From assembly GCA_963575745.1 (NCBI GenBank), contig CAUYUJ010005763.1:1-32500 (forward strand): DNA of 32,500 bases, written 5' to 3'. The DNA is from Prorocentrum cordatum (Eukaryota > Sar > Dinophyceae > Prorocentrales > Prorocentraceae). The notes under the pieces are model-generated. The model had not been told where the DNA came from, made no database searches, and saw only the letters and a list, made by a program, of their open reading frames with translations. Positions 9,424 through 18,659 of the stretch are shown here, one piece after another. Each line of letters starts with the position of its first letter. The first letter of the stretch is position 1. A program made the position numbers and the translations under genes.

Positions 9424-10225
9424 TGGGAGGTCCAGTTGAGCGTAGTAACCCACGGACCCAGGCTGGACCTCGCTTTCCCCCGGGGGGCTGCGCAATGCGC
9501 AATCCTTTCCACCGCGATGGCTTCTGGGGGTCCAGCTGAGTGGAGGTACGCGCGGATCCAGACGGGACCTCGTGGTTTTCTGGGGGTGCTGCGAAATTGC
9601 GCAATTGTTGCTATCTTCGCGGGCTCCTGGGGTTCATCGGCGAGGATGAACATTCGTACCCAGATGGGACATCACGGCTTCTTGGGGGGTTGCGAATTGC
9701 GCAATCGTTTCCACCGCGATGGCTTCTGGGGGGTCCAGCTGAGTGGAGTTACGCGCGGATCCAGACGGGGCCTCGTGGTTTTCTGGGGGTGCTGCGAATT
9801 GCGCAAGTGTCGCCATCTTCGCGAGCTCTTGGGAGGTCCAGCGGAGTGGGGTTACACGTGGACCCAAACGGGACCTCACGGCTCCCTGGTGGGCTGCCAC
9901 CAGTGCAATTGTCGCCACTTTCGTTGGTTCGTGGGAGTTCCAGCGGAGCAGAGTTACACGCGGATCCAGACGGTATTTCGCGGCCCCTCCGGGGGCTGCG
10001 AATTGCGCAATTGTCGCCGCGTCGAGGCGGGACCTCATGGCTCCTTCGGAAACTGCCGACCGCGCTGTCGCCACTTTCGTGGGCTCCTGGGAGGTCCAGC
10101 AGAGTGGGGTTACATTCGGTCCAGCCGAGATGTCGCTGCTTTCTGTGGGGCTGTGAACTGCGCGATTGTCGCGATTTTCGTGGGCTCCTGGGATGCCCAG
10201 CTGGGTGACGTCTGGGCCACGATTT
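9424..10225 (+). repeat. ~102-bp minisatellite, right block
   Basis: About eight degenerate units with the AGGTCCAG/GGGTCCAG landmark near 9428, 9528, 9628, 9731, 9834, 9936, 10092 and 10192. Spacing is 100-103 bp, except one 156-bp interval that holds a truncated unit. Each unit carries a GCGGATCCAGACGG segment and, before the next landmark, the palindromic core AATTGCGCAATT or a variant. Frames read as repeated Leu-Arg-Asn-Cys/Gly-Ser-Trp peptides but differ from unit to unit. I treat it as noncoding satellite. Confidence 0.85.
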
Positions 10226-10800
10226 GCGCACCTGAGGCCACGCTCGTGGTCTCGCAGTCCCCGGGGGCTGCGACCTGCGAGGCTGCCGCAGCTCGCAGAT
10301 CGCAGCGCGGTGGGGCGCCGCGCAGCGCGTGGCGCTGTCCTGCGTCCATGCCGCATCCTCTCTTCCGCTTCCTCTTGGCGGTCATGCGCTCAGGCATGTG
10401 CGGCGCTCAGCGCCGGGCGCCGTTCTGTGCTGCGCATACAGCGCGCGGCGCTCTCACTTCCGCCAATCATTTGTCCGGTTCTCCCCTCTCCGGCTGTTTC
10501 TACACGCGTCGTTCTGCTCATCTCATATTATCCTGGTCGTTCTGTGCCAATGATTCAAATCGTAAGGTTGACGCCGCGATTGGGACATTGACTGTGTCGC
10601 GGGTTGGCTTGGGAACGTCCTTGGATAATTTGTTGTCATCCGGAAGTACCGGTTTTCGTTAGCCTGCTACGAGGTTGTTGGTTTTATGTTTGAAGTGTTG
10701 CTCTCGCTGCATTTTGGCTTTGTTTCAGAATAGGTGCTTTGCGCCCGTCGTTCAGTATTGCGCTCTCACTCTGGCGTCGGCTACATCTCTGGATCAGATT
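10226..10800. other. No gene recognised
   Basis: A degenerate continuation of the minisatellite may extend to about 10300. Beyond it, GC-rich then balanced sequence holds no open frame with a recognisable domain. Confidence 0.45.
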
Positions 10801-10998
10801 CCTTCGTCTCCTCGCCCTTTCTCCTTTCCCCTCCATCGTCTTCCCCTGGTCCTTCAACTCTTCCAGCTTCTCATACTTATGCCCTCGTTGCTGCTGCTAT
10901 TCCTCATTCCTCATAGTCCTCCTCTTCCCTCCTCACCCTCCTCATTCGCCATTACCTCCTCATGCTCCTCCTTCAACGTGCACAGCTTCCCTTTCTGA
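10801..10998. repeat. Pyrimidine-rich (CT) tract
   Basis: About 200 bases dominated by TTCCTC, CCTCC and CTCTT words on the plus strand, with few purines. Polypyrimidine tracts precede trans-splice acceptors in dinoflagellates. However, no open frame with recognisable content follows, so no acceptor is called. Confidence 0.6.
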
Positions 10999-11542
10999 TT
11001 GCGCATCACACGATGGGCCATTTTTTGGGCCAGGTCTTCTAGGGCACCCGTCGGTGGATTGAGACAAAGCCAGCACAATGGGAAGAGGCGGGATGGAAGG
11101 GCAGAGTGTCAGATATAGCGCGATCCCAGGGGTTTGCTTCGTCACCCTCACCCTGGCCCTGCTCTCCCCCGCCCATTCCCCCCACTCCCTTCCTTCGCTT
11201 CTACCCGGGAGGAAGAGCAGGAGTTTGCGGCGGGGGAGCAGGAGGAAGACGACGAAGGCGACGAGCGGCTGTGTCTTGCTCCTTTTTCCGTCGAACATTG
11301 TGCGCCCGAGCATACGCAGAGAACACCCGCCCCCCCCCCCCCGAATTTTCGGCAGTTCGAGACTCGCCGACGACCGCCGAGAACCGTTTTTTTTTTTTTT
11401 TTGTTTCTGGCGACGACGGCGGTGGCGCCGACGCCGCCACGGAGGAAACGGGTCCCGAGGGCAACGGAACGGGCCCCGAGGGCTCTCGCCGTTTTTTGGC
11501 ACCCGGGGTCCTGCACGGGCCCCCGGGACTGTCAGAAAACGA
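10999..11542. other. No gene recognised
   Basis: GC-rich DNA with a C run at about 11330-11342 and a T run at about 11386-11402. Overlapping open frames on both strands lack recognisable features. Confidence 0.45.
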
Positions 11543-11718
11543 TCCAGGATGAAGATGGGGGGCCACACGCGAACCCTACCCCCCCCACGATTTCCGAGGC
11601 GTAGGGTGGGGTTCAATCCGCTCGGGAGCTCCCGAGCGAAGTGGACCCCCCCCCCCCCTCAGAAAGCGTGGGGGGTAGGGGTAGGGTTCGCATGTGCCCC
11701 CCTAGAAGATCTCGACCT
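11543..11718. repeat. Imperfect ~175-bp foldback with 20-bp perfect palindromic core
   Basis: The centre, 11619-11638, is a perfect palindrome (CGCTCGGGAGCTCCCGAGCG). Moving outwards, GGGGGCCACACGCGAACCCTACC on the left pairs with a near reverse complement at about 11675-11703. The intermediate CCACGATTTCCGAGG pairs with the complement of CCCTCAGAAAGCGTGG. The arms match with small gaps out to about 11543 and 11718. This resembles a foldback or a small non-autonomous inverted-repeat element. No target duplication is evident. Confidence 0.75.
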
Positions 11719-12079
11719 GGGGGAGGCCTGGGCGACGTGATGTCAGCGACGTCAAAACACACGACTTGGTAGTCACGTTGTCCAGCCCGCCCTTGCCAGA
11801 CTCTTCCAATGGGCCTGCAAACCGCTGTGGCTGCGCGTGGGCCTGGGGCGTGGTGAGAACCGAGCCAAATGCTCCTACAGGCCATGCACGTGACAATAAG
11901 GAGTACACAAGGACCACCGCCCACCCCCAACCAGCCTCCAACCACCCAGGACCCGCTTCCCTCGAGCGGTTGCGACGAGGGCCTCCGAGGAGGCCCAAGA
12001 AGCGTGGCAACGAGGTGAGGGTAACGGCATCGGTAACGGCAGGGGCCAGCCTTCTGCGACGAGCGACCCTGGAACACTA
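11719..12079. other. No gene recognised
   Basis: Mixed sequence between the foldback and the CCT arrays. Open frames cross it, but they run into the microsatellite and have no domain. Confidence 0.45.
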
Positions 12080-12499
12080 TCCTCCTCCTCCTCCCTCCTC
12101 CTCCTCCTCCTCCTCCTCCTCCTCCTCCTCCTCCTCCTCCGCCCTCCTCCCTCCTCCCTCCGCTCCGCCCTCCTTCCTCCTCCCTCCTCCCTCCTCCCTC
12201 CTCCCACCCCCCTCCTTCCTCCTCCTCCTCCTCCTCCTCCTCCTCCTCCTCCTCCTCCTCCTCCTCCTCTCCTCCTCCCTCCTCCTCCTCCTCCTTCTCC
12301 TCTTCCTTCTCCTCGCCCTCCTCCTCCTCCTCCTCCTCCTCCTCCTCCTCCTCCTCCTCCTCCTCCCCCTCCTCCTCCTCCTCCCCCCCTCCTCCTCCTC
12401 CTCCTCCTCCTCCTCCTCCTCCTCCTCCTCCTCCTCCTCCTCCTCCCCTCCCCTCCTCCTCCTCCTCCTCCTCCTCCTCCTCCTCCTCTTCCTCCTCCT
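12080..12499. repeat. (CCT)n compound microsatellite
   Basis: Four long CCT tracts (about 12100-12140, 12215-12265, 12318-12366, 12386-12445), joined by CCCTCCT and TTCTCC variants, and a last tract at 12455-12499. It is almost purely pyrimidine on this strand. Confidence 0.95.
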
Positions 12500-12532
12500 C
12501 ACGGATTCCCATATTCAACGCACCAGAAGTTG

Positions 12533-12827
12533 TGTTTTGGAAGGATTCATGATTATGCGGGCGCAGCAGTTATGTTGATTCGCTGTGCTGAAGTCGCAAA
12601 AACGGGCGTTCTGGCACGATTCTGGATCGTCAAGACGCAGCAATCAGGTTGATACGTGGCGTTGAAATCCCGAGAACAACGTTTTGACACGCTTCAGGAT
12701 CTTCAAACTGCTGTCTTCCAACGAGGCAGTTCCCTCAATGGAGATGAACCGTTGCAGGGGCCTATGAAGAGGGAGCTAGGAGGGAGGGTTAATTCCAACA
12801 TCGTTGAAGTCTCTTGGGTTTCCACTG
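12533..12827 (+). mobile_element. Dispersed element with (CCT)n tail, copy 1
   Basis: This segment is similar (very roughly 70-75% by eye) to the reverse complement of 15883-16110. It begins with about three tandem units of roughly 73 bp, each starting CGTTCTGGCACGATTC or a variant (12533, 12607, 12680). It continues through AACGAGGCAGTTCCCTC and CCTATGAAGAGGGAGCTAGG, then ends GTTTCCACTGGT and runs directly into (CCT)n. The other copy also runs directly into CCT at the same point. A shared body with a simple-sequence 3' tail is the pattern of a short retroposon. No RT or tRNA-like head is identified. Confidence 0.6.
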
Positions 12828-13065
12828 GTCCTCCTCCTCCTCCTCCTCCTCCTCCTCATCCCCCTCCCCCTCCTCCTCCTCCTCCTCCTCCTCCTCCTCC
12901 TCCTCCTCCTCCTCCTCCTCCTCCTCCTCCTCCTCCTCCTCCTCCTCCTCCTCCTCCTCCTCCTCGTCCCCCTCCTCCTCTTTCTTCTCCTCTTCCTTCT
13001 CCCCCCCTCCTCCTCCCCCCCCCTCTTCCTCCTCTTCCTCCTCCTCCTCCTCCTCCCTGGACCCG
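12828..13065. repeat. (CCT)n microsatellite
   Basis: Long, nearly pure CCT tract at 12864-12965, then CCT, TTCT and CCCC variants to about 13058. It forms the 3' tail of the dispersed element copy 1. Frames through it give poly-Pro, poly-Leu or poly-Ser artefacts. Confidence 0.95.
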
Positions 13066-13254
13066 TCTTTCTTTTCCCATGCCTGACGACGGCGACCGCC
13101 CGGGTCGCGGCCGGCGCCGTGCAAGTGCCCCGCCGTCGCCGACGCGCAACCGCAACCCGCTGGCCGGCAAGGACGCCCCGCCCGCCCTCGGGCCCGGGGG
13201 TTTATTCGCGAGCTGCCGCGCCGCCCGCTCGGCCTGGCTTTTTTGGGGGGGAGG
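13066..13254. other. GC-rich unique stretch
   Basis: Short GC-rich sequence between the CCT tail and the G-rich minisatellite. No feature is recognised. Confidence 0.4.
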
Positions 13255-13590
13255 GCCAGGGGGGGGAGGGCAAACGGGGGAGGAGGGCGAAGAGACGAGG
13301 GGCGAGGAGGACGGGGAGGAGGGGCGAGGAGGAGGAGGGAGGGGGGTGGGTGCGAGGAGGACGAGTGGGGGGAGCAGGGGCGAGGGGGGGAGGAGGACAG
13401 GATGGCGAGGGGCGAGGAGAACGAGGGGGGGAGGAGGGGCGAGGAGGACGGGGGGCGGAGGCAGGGCGAGGAGGAGGAGGGGGAGGAGGGGCGAGGAGGA
13501 CTAGGGGGAGGGGGAGCGGCGAGGAGGACGAAAGCGGGGGGGAGGGGCGAGGAGCAGTGGGGGTGGAGGAGGGGCGAGGGGGGATAGAAA
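13255..13590. repeat. G-rich GGGGCGAGGAGGACG minisatellite
   Basis: Irregular tandem repetition of GGGGCGAGGAGGACG/GGGGGGAGGA-type words over about 335 bases, with strong G-over-C asymmetry. Many runs of three or more Gs make quadruplex formation plausible. Confidence 0.8.
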
Positions 13591-15157
13591 GAAAAAACAC
13601 TGCAAAACATAAGTTTGAGGAGCTCCGCGCGTTTTTTTTTTGGGAAACCTCTCACGCTAGGGAAGGGCGTCCATCGCAGATCCAAGACATCCGCGCGGAC
13701 CTCCGGAGGTTGATATTGATATTGTTTTTTTCGTGCCTCTAGGGGAGGAGGAGGGGCAAAGGAAGAGGAGGAGAAGGATGATGTGGAGGAGGAGGAGGAG
13801 GAGGATCAGTCAGCATTCAGAATCTGATGCGGGACCCAAGTGCAAGCCTGGCCGCGACTCCGAAATCAATCAAGCGGGAATGTCATGCCCGACTTTTGGC
13901 GCAACCCTTCCCTGAACCTGCTGAGCGCTTCATGACTGTTTCGCAGTGGCGAGCACAGGAGGGCTTCGGGTGGGCGGACACTGTAATCTCATGTTTCGGG
14001 AACTGGTGACTCCGAAACACCCACACCGAGTACAACACAAAACACCGTTCAACGTGGCCAGCAGATGGAGACATGGTCAACATGGCTCAGGAGATGTCCC
14101 GAGGCATCACCCAACGGAGCCGCCTCGGCCCCTTCCGCACCCCCGACTGGGCTCGACCTTCCCCTGCTGGCTCACACAGATGAGCAAGCCTAGACTTCTT
14201 GCATGGCTGTGGACAGAACTCGGCCAGCGATTCCCGCTGAGAAAAAACTTCAAAGAACAGATAGTGCACTTGATAAGCGTATCAGATTTGACAAGAGGAC
14301 AATGCCAGCTGTTCACAGTCTCTTAAGGCGGGTGCCCAGGGAAGCCTCCAGCCGCCTGGCTCGCTCATGCTCACGACCAGTGCGCACACGCTCACGTGAC
14401 ACGTCGTACAACCTTCACGCTGAACAGCAAGCGACCGACTCAAAATATCACGGTGAGGGTATCGCAGGCAAGGGTGGCTTGGACATGTTCAGGAGAGGGG
14501 GCATCCCGACTCACGGCCTCACCAGCACACGCATCGTCAACGGCATTCAACAACCGTTCGATTAGTGTCAGGCCCAGAGCCTCGATCTGGTGAGCAGCAC
14601 GGTGAGATTTCGTCAAACGCAGATCTACGGCCCCCGCACACTTATGAATTTCAGCCCCACACCCACACCCTCAAATCAAGCATAGCAGAGTTGACCAGGG
14701 AAGAACAGAGTTTTCTGAAATCACGCACCAAGGTGAAGTAAGAGGACAAGACCATGGACCGTTCCGTACGCCGACGCATTAGCCAGAGGACCGCCGTGAG
14801 ACCGGTTCATGGCGAGCTCTGAATCTCGCCGCTGAGCGGGCCACAGAAAACGTCGTCGACATCATTCAACGATGGTCCAAGCCTACAAATATCTCACCCG
14901 CAGCGCCTTAGCCCCCAGTACTTAGCATGCTCTCCCCCCGATCCATCTATGCCCCACACGCCTCCCGAGACAGTCTGAGAGTCTGATAGGACCCCCAGAA
15001 CTCCAAAACATCTCGATTGATGCGGGAAGATGGCCCATCGACCTTTTAGGCATACGGCCGCGACACCACAGGGCAGGTCAGGGCAATCTGAAAATTCTTA
15101 AGCAGCCTGACGACACGGCTGTTGGGTACGTTCCACTTTTGCCCAGGGGATTCATTC
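13591..15157. other. Longest low-repeat stretch; no gene recognised
   Basis: Composition is more balanced here than elsewhere in the first half. A small GGA patch lies at 13742-13805. Three modest plus-strand open frames (13827-14009, 13946-14326, 14203-14565) overlap in different frames and show no known motif. From 14576 to 15045 I see no open frame of note and no RNA gene. This is the best place in 10-16 kb to look for an exon or a decayed unique gene. Confidence 0.45.
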
Positions 15158-15273
15158 CCAGAGCTTACGAAAAAGGATTTTCCCCAGAGCTTACGAAAAA
15201 GCTTACGAAAAAGCTGACGAAAAAGCTTACGAAAAGCTGGGCTGTTGCATCCCCAGAGCTTACGAGAAAAAGG
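15158..15273. repeat. AGCTTACGAAAA 12-bp minisatellite
   Basis: CCAGAGCTTACGAAAAAGGAT-like sequence occurs near 15158, 15183 and 15252. Between the last two, AGCTTACGAAAA/AGCTGACGAAAA units are repeated head to tail about four times. A frame through it reads Lys-Lys-Leu-Thr repeats, which I regard as incidental. Confidence 0.85.
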
Positions 15274-15374
15274 ATGTTCCGGCACGCGCCCGCCCTGCCG
15301 GCAAAAAGGCCAGTCGAGACACCGGAAAATACCCGCTGGAAGTCGAGCTGTTCTCCGTCCCAACACCCCCCAGG

Positions 15375-15590
15375 ACACGGTATTCCTCAGGACTCACCAG
15401 CCCTCAGAGTCTGAGTCCGCAGACGTCGCCTCCAAAATGGAGCGAACCGAAGTAACATCGGCATCTCGTCCAACAGGAAGCGGAGACATGTTGGACTCAC
15501 TTGCCCTCAGAGTCTGAATCCGTAGACGTCGCCTCCAAAATGGAGCGAACAGAGGTAACATCGGCATCTCGCCCAACAGGAAGCGGAGAC
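15375..15590 (+). repeat. 103-bp tandem duplication
   Basis: CCCTCAGAGTCTGA at 15401 recurs at 15504. The two units agree closely across GACGTCGCCTCCAAAATGGA and GGAAGCGGAGACA, with under ten differences. A diverged partial unit precedes the first at about 15375. Confidence 0.88.
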
Positions 15591-15756
15591 ACGTATTTTG
15601 GGCGTGTGGATCAGCGGCGGGTCCTGATTCCGTACGGCGTCGAGGGGGCATTTTCCCCGATCTGGGGATCCCGCGCCAACGCTTCAGATCAACAGGAGGA
15701 GGGGTGGTTCGAGGGGCTGTAGCTTGGTCAGAGAGGGTTCTGTGGCGTGCTGAGGG

Positions 15757-15882
15757 GGAGGAGGAGGAGGAGGAGGAGGAGGAGGAGGAGGAGGAGGAGG
15801 AGGATGAGGACGGAGCATCATGAGAGGAAGGAAGAAAATGATGATGATGAGGAGGAGGAGGAGGAGGAGGAGGAGAAGGAGG
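15757..15882. repeat. (AGG)n / (GAT)n microsatellite
   Basis: AGG units to about 15803, then GATGAGGACGG and a short spacer, then GATGATGAT leading to GGA units to 15882. In the orientation of the neighbouring dispersed element (minus strand) it is a (CCT)n 3' tail. Confidence 0.92.
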
Positions 15883-16110
15883 ACCGGTGTAAACCCAAGA
15901 CCCATCAACGATGTTGCAATGCACCCTCCCTCCAAGTTTCCTCTTCATAGGCTCCTGCACGGATTAATTTTCACTGAGGGAATTGCCCCGTTGGATGACA
16001 GCCTTTTGAACATCCGGAGTTGCGCCAGAACGCCGTCACCGGGGCTTCAACGCCGCGAATCACCGCTACCGTTGCGCCTCGACGATCCCGACTCGTGCCA
16101 GAAAGCGATT
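15883..16110 (-). mobile_element. Dispersed element with (CCT)n tail, copy 2 (inverted)
   Basis: Read on the minus strand, this contains TTCTGGCACGAGTCGGGATC, CAACGGGGCAATTCCCTC, CCTATGAAGAGGAAACTTGG and AACATCGTTGATGGGTC. It ends GGTTTACACCGGT and then enters CCT units. The order and spacing parallel 12601-12827. The short reading frame shared near the 3' end (Met-Lys-Arg, Leu-Gly-Gly-Arg-Val) is closed by a TAA just upstream in this copy, so shared coding function is not supported. Confidence 0.6.
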
Positions 16111-16137
16111 CCTGAATCAACGTGACTGTTGTCGGAG

Positions 16138-16200
16138 GGCACCAACTATACACCAACACCGATCCTGGCCCAGGATCGGTGTTGGTGTATGGTTGGTGCC
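16138..16200. repeat. 63-bp near-perfect palindrome
   Basis: The 31-bp arm 16138-16168 (GGCACCAACTATACACCAAC, then ACCGATCCTGG) is followed by a single central C. The reverse complementary arm spans 16170-16200 and has only one mismatch (an A versus G that still pairs as G-U in RNA). It could extrude as a cruciform or fold as a very stable hairpin. It abuts the head of dispersed element copy 2. Confidence 0.95.
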
Positions 16201-16264
16201 TTCCTATGTTGCGCCCTGACATTCCGACTTCGCGCTCAGACACCATTCCCGGGACGTGAGCCAT

Positions 16265-16515
16265 GGTAATCTGTGAACTTCGCGGAAACTCTGAAGACGG
16301 AACCGCCCCACATCCGTTACACTCCTGCAGTTCAAAAAAAAGCAAGCGACGGTGCGTGGCGCTGAGGCGAGCGCCACCTTTTGAGAACGGACCGCCCCCC
16401 ATCCGTGAAACTCATGCACATTTGTAAGACGAGTGTGCGTGGCGCTAAGGCGAGAGCCACATTTTCAAAGCGGACCATTCTCCATCTGTGAAGCTTTTTG
16501 CAAATTTCAAGGCTC
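16265..16515. repeat. 83-bp tandem repeat with internal hairpin
   Basis: GTGCGTGGCGCT at 16352 recurs at 16435 (83 bp). A diverged earlier unit shares CCGCCCCACATCCGTTACACTC near 16302. Each full unit contains GTGGCGCT-GAGGCG-AGCGCCAC, an 8-bp perfect stem with 6-nt loop at about 16355-16376. The second copy of the stem has one mismatch. Each unit ends with a CATCCGTGAA/CATCTGTGAA segment. Confidence 0.82.
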
Positions 16516-16525
16516 AGGATCATAT

Positions 16526-16532
<7 letters not shown>

Positions 16533-16556
<24 letters not shown>
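16533..16556. repeat. (TA)12 microsatellite
   Basis: Twelve TA dinucleotides, preceded by a CATATTTATATG patch. It is a sharp AT-only island in otherwise GC-rich DNA. Confidence 0.95.
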
Positions 16557-16640
16557 GTGACGAAGTCTCAGGCGAGCCCGGCCCGTCCTTTCGACCAGCC
16601 TCGGGGTGCGACTGGGAGGAGTCAGTCATAAGGCAATGAA

Positions 16641-16697
16641 TGGAGGAGAAGGAGGAGGAGGAGGGGGAGGAGGAGGAGGAGGAGGAGGAGGAGGAGG
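16641..16697. repeat. (GGA)n microsatellite
   Basis: GGA units with a single GGGGGA-type interruption near 16662. Followed by GC-rich and CT-rich sequence. Confidence 0.92.
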
Positions 16698-17210
16698 CGG
16701 ATGGACTTCCTCCCTCTGTCTCTCCCTCCTCCCTTCTCCCTCCCTCCCTGGCGACCCTCCCATCCCCTCCAGCATCCTCGTTTCTCTCTTCTGCTGACCA
16801 CGCGCCCCTCCTTTCCCTTCGGCCGTGGGCGCCGCAGTTGCCGCAGCCGTAGTCAGAGGCGTCGTGGCCGTGACTGCCAGAGGTGTTGGCGCAGGTGCCG
16901 TGTGGCCGCAGGTGGCACGGCGGCGGATCGCGGGGCCCTCGACGACGAGCCGCGCGATCGCACTCCTTGCGCCTCAGCTGTGCCGCGAGGCGCCAAGCGT
17001 CCTCCGCCAGGCACTGCAGAGCTCGATGGCTCCCTTCCCTCCCTCGTCGGCCTCGGCGACGACGACGTCGACCATCGACTGCCACAGCAGCCTTCGCCAC
17101 GGAGTGATGCCGACCTCCTCGTCGCTCAGGGGTCTGCTCCTCCTCTCCTTTTCTCCTCCTGACGAGTTGACGAGCTGAAGGCATGAGGCTTCCTCGGATG
17201 CTGCCCTCTT
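16698..17210. other. No gene recognised
   Basis: CT-rich at first (to about 16800), then GC-rich. A long minus-strand open frame (16507-17958) crosses this and both neighbouring microsatellites. It is low complexity and Arg/Pro/Gly/Ser-rich throughout, so I do not call it a gene. Confidence 0.45.
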
Positions 17211-17264
17211 CTCCTCCTCCTCCTCCTCCTCCTCCTCCTCCTCCTCCTCCTCCTCCTCCTCCTC
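17211..17264. repeat. (CCT)n microsatellite
   Basis: About 18 nearly perfect CCT units. On the minus strand this is a (GGA)n tract directly following the repeat module at 17265-17400. Confidence 0.95.
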
Positions 17265-17400
17265 TTGTCCTCCCGCCGCAGGGGCGGGGCCTCCCACCGC
17301 TCCCGCGAGGCCTCGGTCGGCCCTGCAGCGCGGGATGCCGCCTGGGTTCCGGGAGCGGTGGCAACAGGGGGTAGGAGGGGGACGAGTGGCGACGGGAGGA
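17265..17400 (-). mobile_element. Dispersed repeat module next to (GGA)n, copy 1
   Basis: The minus strand contains CCACCGCTCCCGG, CATCCCGCGCTGCAGGGCCGA and GGGAGCGGTGGGAGGCCCCGCCCC before entering GGA units. The same words in the same order occur on the plus strand at 29241-29378, again entering GGA units. The two copies therefore share a body and a microsatellite 3' end. The family is not identified. Confidence 0.6.
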
Positions 17401-18379
17401 GGCCCTCCGCCCCCGAGGTCTTCCTCTTCGGCGGCGTCCCCGGCGCGTGTGCCTGCGTGCTGGCCAGGCTGCAGCCGAGTGCGGCCACAGTGTGCCGCAA
17501 CTGCAGGCATGTACCCCCGAGGTTTGGATTTCATTCTGTTCGCCGCCGCGCGGCACATGCGATGCGCACGGGCGCTTGAGGTGTTCAGGGCGCTCGACGA
17601 CCCAAGCGTCCGGCTGCAAGAGGGAGGTCTCGCGGGGGGGGAGGGGCGGCCGCCGAGGACCGGGGGGGGGATGCGGCTGCTGCAGCAACGAGCGCGGCTG
17701 CGGCGTTCTTCCTGGTGGTATCCGTCCAAACCCAAGACAGCGTTCGGAAACCTCCAGTGCTCTGGATGTCGTGGGAGACCGCAGCCCTCGAACGACGGCG
17801 ACGCGACGAGGCTGGCGGGAGGCAGCCAAACACAAATTCAGGCCAAAGCGCGCCAACAGCACGCTGCAGCTGCGGCCACGACACCCGCTGCTTCGGCATA
17901 TGCGGCACTCGAAGCCTCCCTGATGGGGTCGGAAGATCGCGCTGCATCGCCTATACATCGGCTATGTCGGCATCCGCAAGGCCGGCGCGAAGAAAATTGG
18001 GTTCCACATCTCGGCGGCGAGCCTGGGGAGGAAGTGAGAAGAGGCAGGCATCCTGCGTCGCAGCAGCTAGTGATGGCCATGCCTGGAGCCTCGTGCCCGG
18101 TGCCACTTGTTATCGCCCTAGGTGGGGGCGAAGATTGAAGCTGGGCGTGGCGTCGCGTGCCTGGACGTCCCCAGCGCGCTGGTTCTGGTTGGTCTTGGCC
18201 GTCGTGGCCTCGCCGAGTGATTCTCCTGGGAAGGAGTGTTGTGCTCCAGTGTCGCGGATACGCGGGTACTAGCATCGCCGAGGAACGCGCCAATCGTCAG
18301 AGCCTGTGCCTGCGCGCGGACGCCCAGCCAGATGGCGTACAGGCCATAGAGTACCTCCATGCCGATTCGTTTCGTACAA
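17401..18379. other. No gene recognised
   Basis: GC-rich DNA with overlapping open frames on both strands. The plus-strand frame 17335-18138 is the longest but gives an Arg/Gly/Ala/Pro-rich product without visible domains. No repeat or RNA gene is noted. Confidence 0.45.
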
Positions 18380-18538
18380 GGTCTCATCCCCCTCCTCTTC
18401 CTCCCCTTTCTCCCTTCTCACTCCTCCTATTTCCTCACATCTTCTCCCTCCTCTTTGTATTTTCGACATGTCCCCTCTCCCTTCCCACTCCTCCCATCTC
18501 CTCCCTCGCTGTTTTCGGCATCCCCCCCTCCATTCGTC
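18380..18538. repeat. Pyrimidine-rich tract
   Basis: CCTCCT, CTTCTC and TCCCTC words dominate for about 160 bases, with almost no purine runs. It lies shortly upstream of the LINE-like fragment. Confidence 0.65.
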
Positions 18539-18659
18539 TTGATGATGGCGGCGACGACGACCTGGAACCGTGGGAAGAGTTCTGACGCGTAGCTACGTAC
18601 CAGACACGGTGTCACGGGCCAACATGGATGAGCTGGCGACGACATACTTCAGATTCAAT

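Noticed and set aside
8088-9539. Long open frames of Phe-Ile, His-Ile or Ser-Tyr repeats
   Set aside because: TTCATA has no stop in any forward frame, so the frames are automatic products of the microsatellite.
10801-10998. Polypyrimidine tract as a trans-splice acceptor for a downstream gene
   Set aside because: No recognisable coding sequence follows within several hundred bases.
12656-13504. Poly-proline protein candidate sharing a short peptide with the 15.9-kb minus strand
   Set aside because: The poly-Pro is the CCT array. The shared peptide is explained by the dispersed element, and the second copy has a TAA just upstream.
16507-17958. 483-codon minus-strand open frame
   Set aside because: It spans two GGA/CCT arrays and GC-rich DNA, is low complexity throughout and has no domain. 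Plus-strand frames are equally open.
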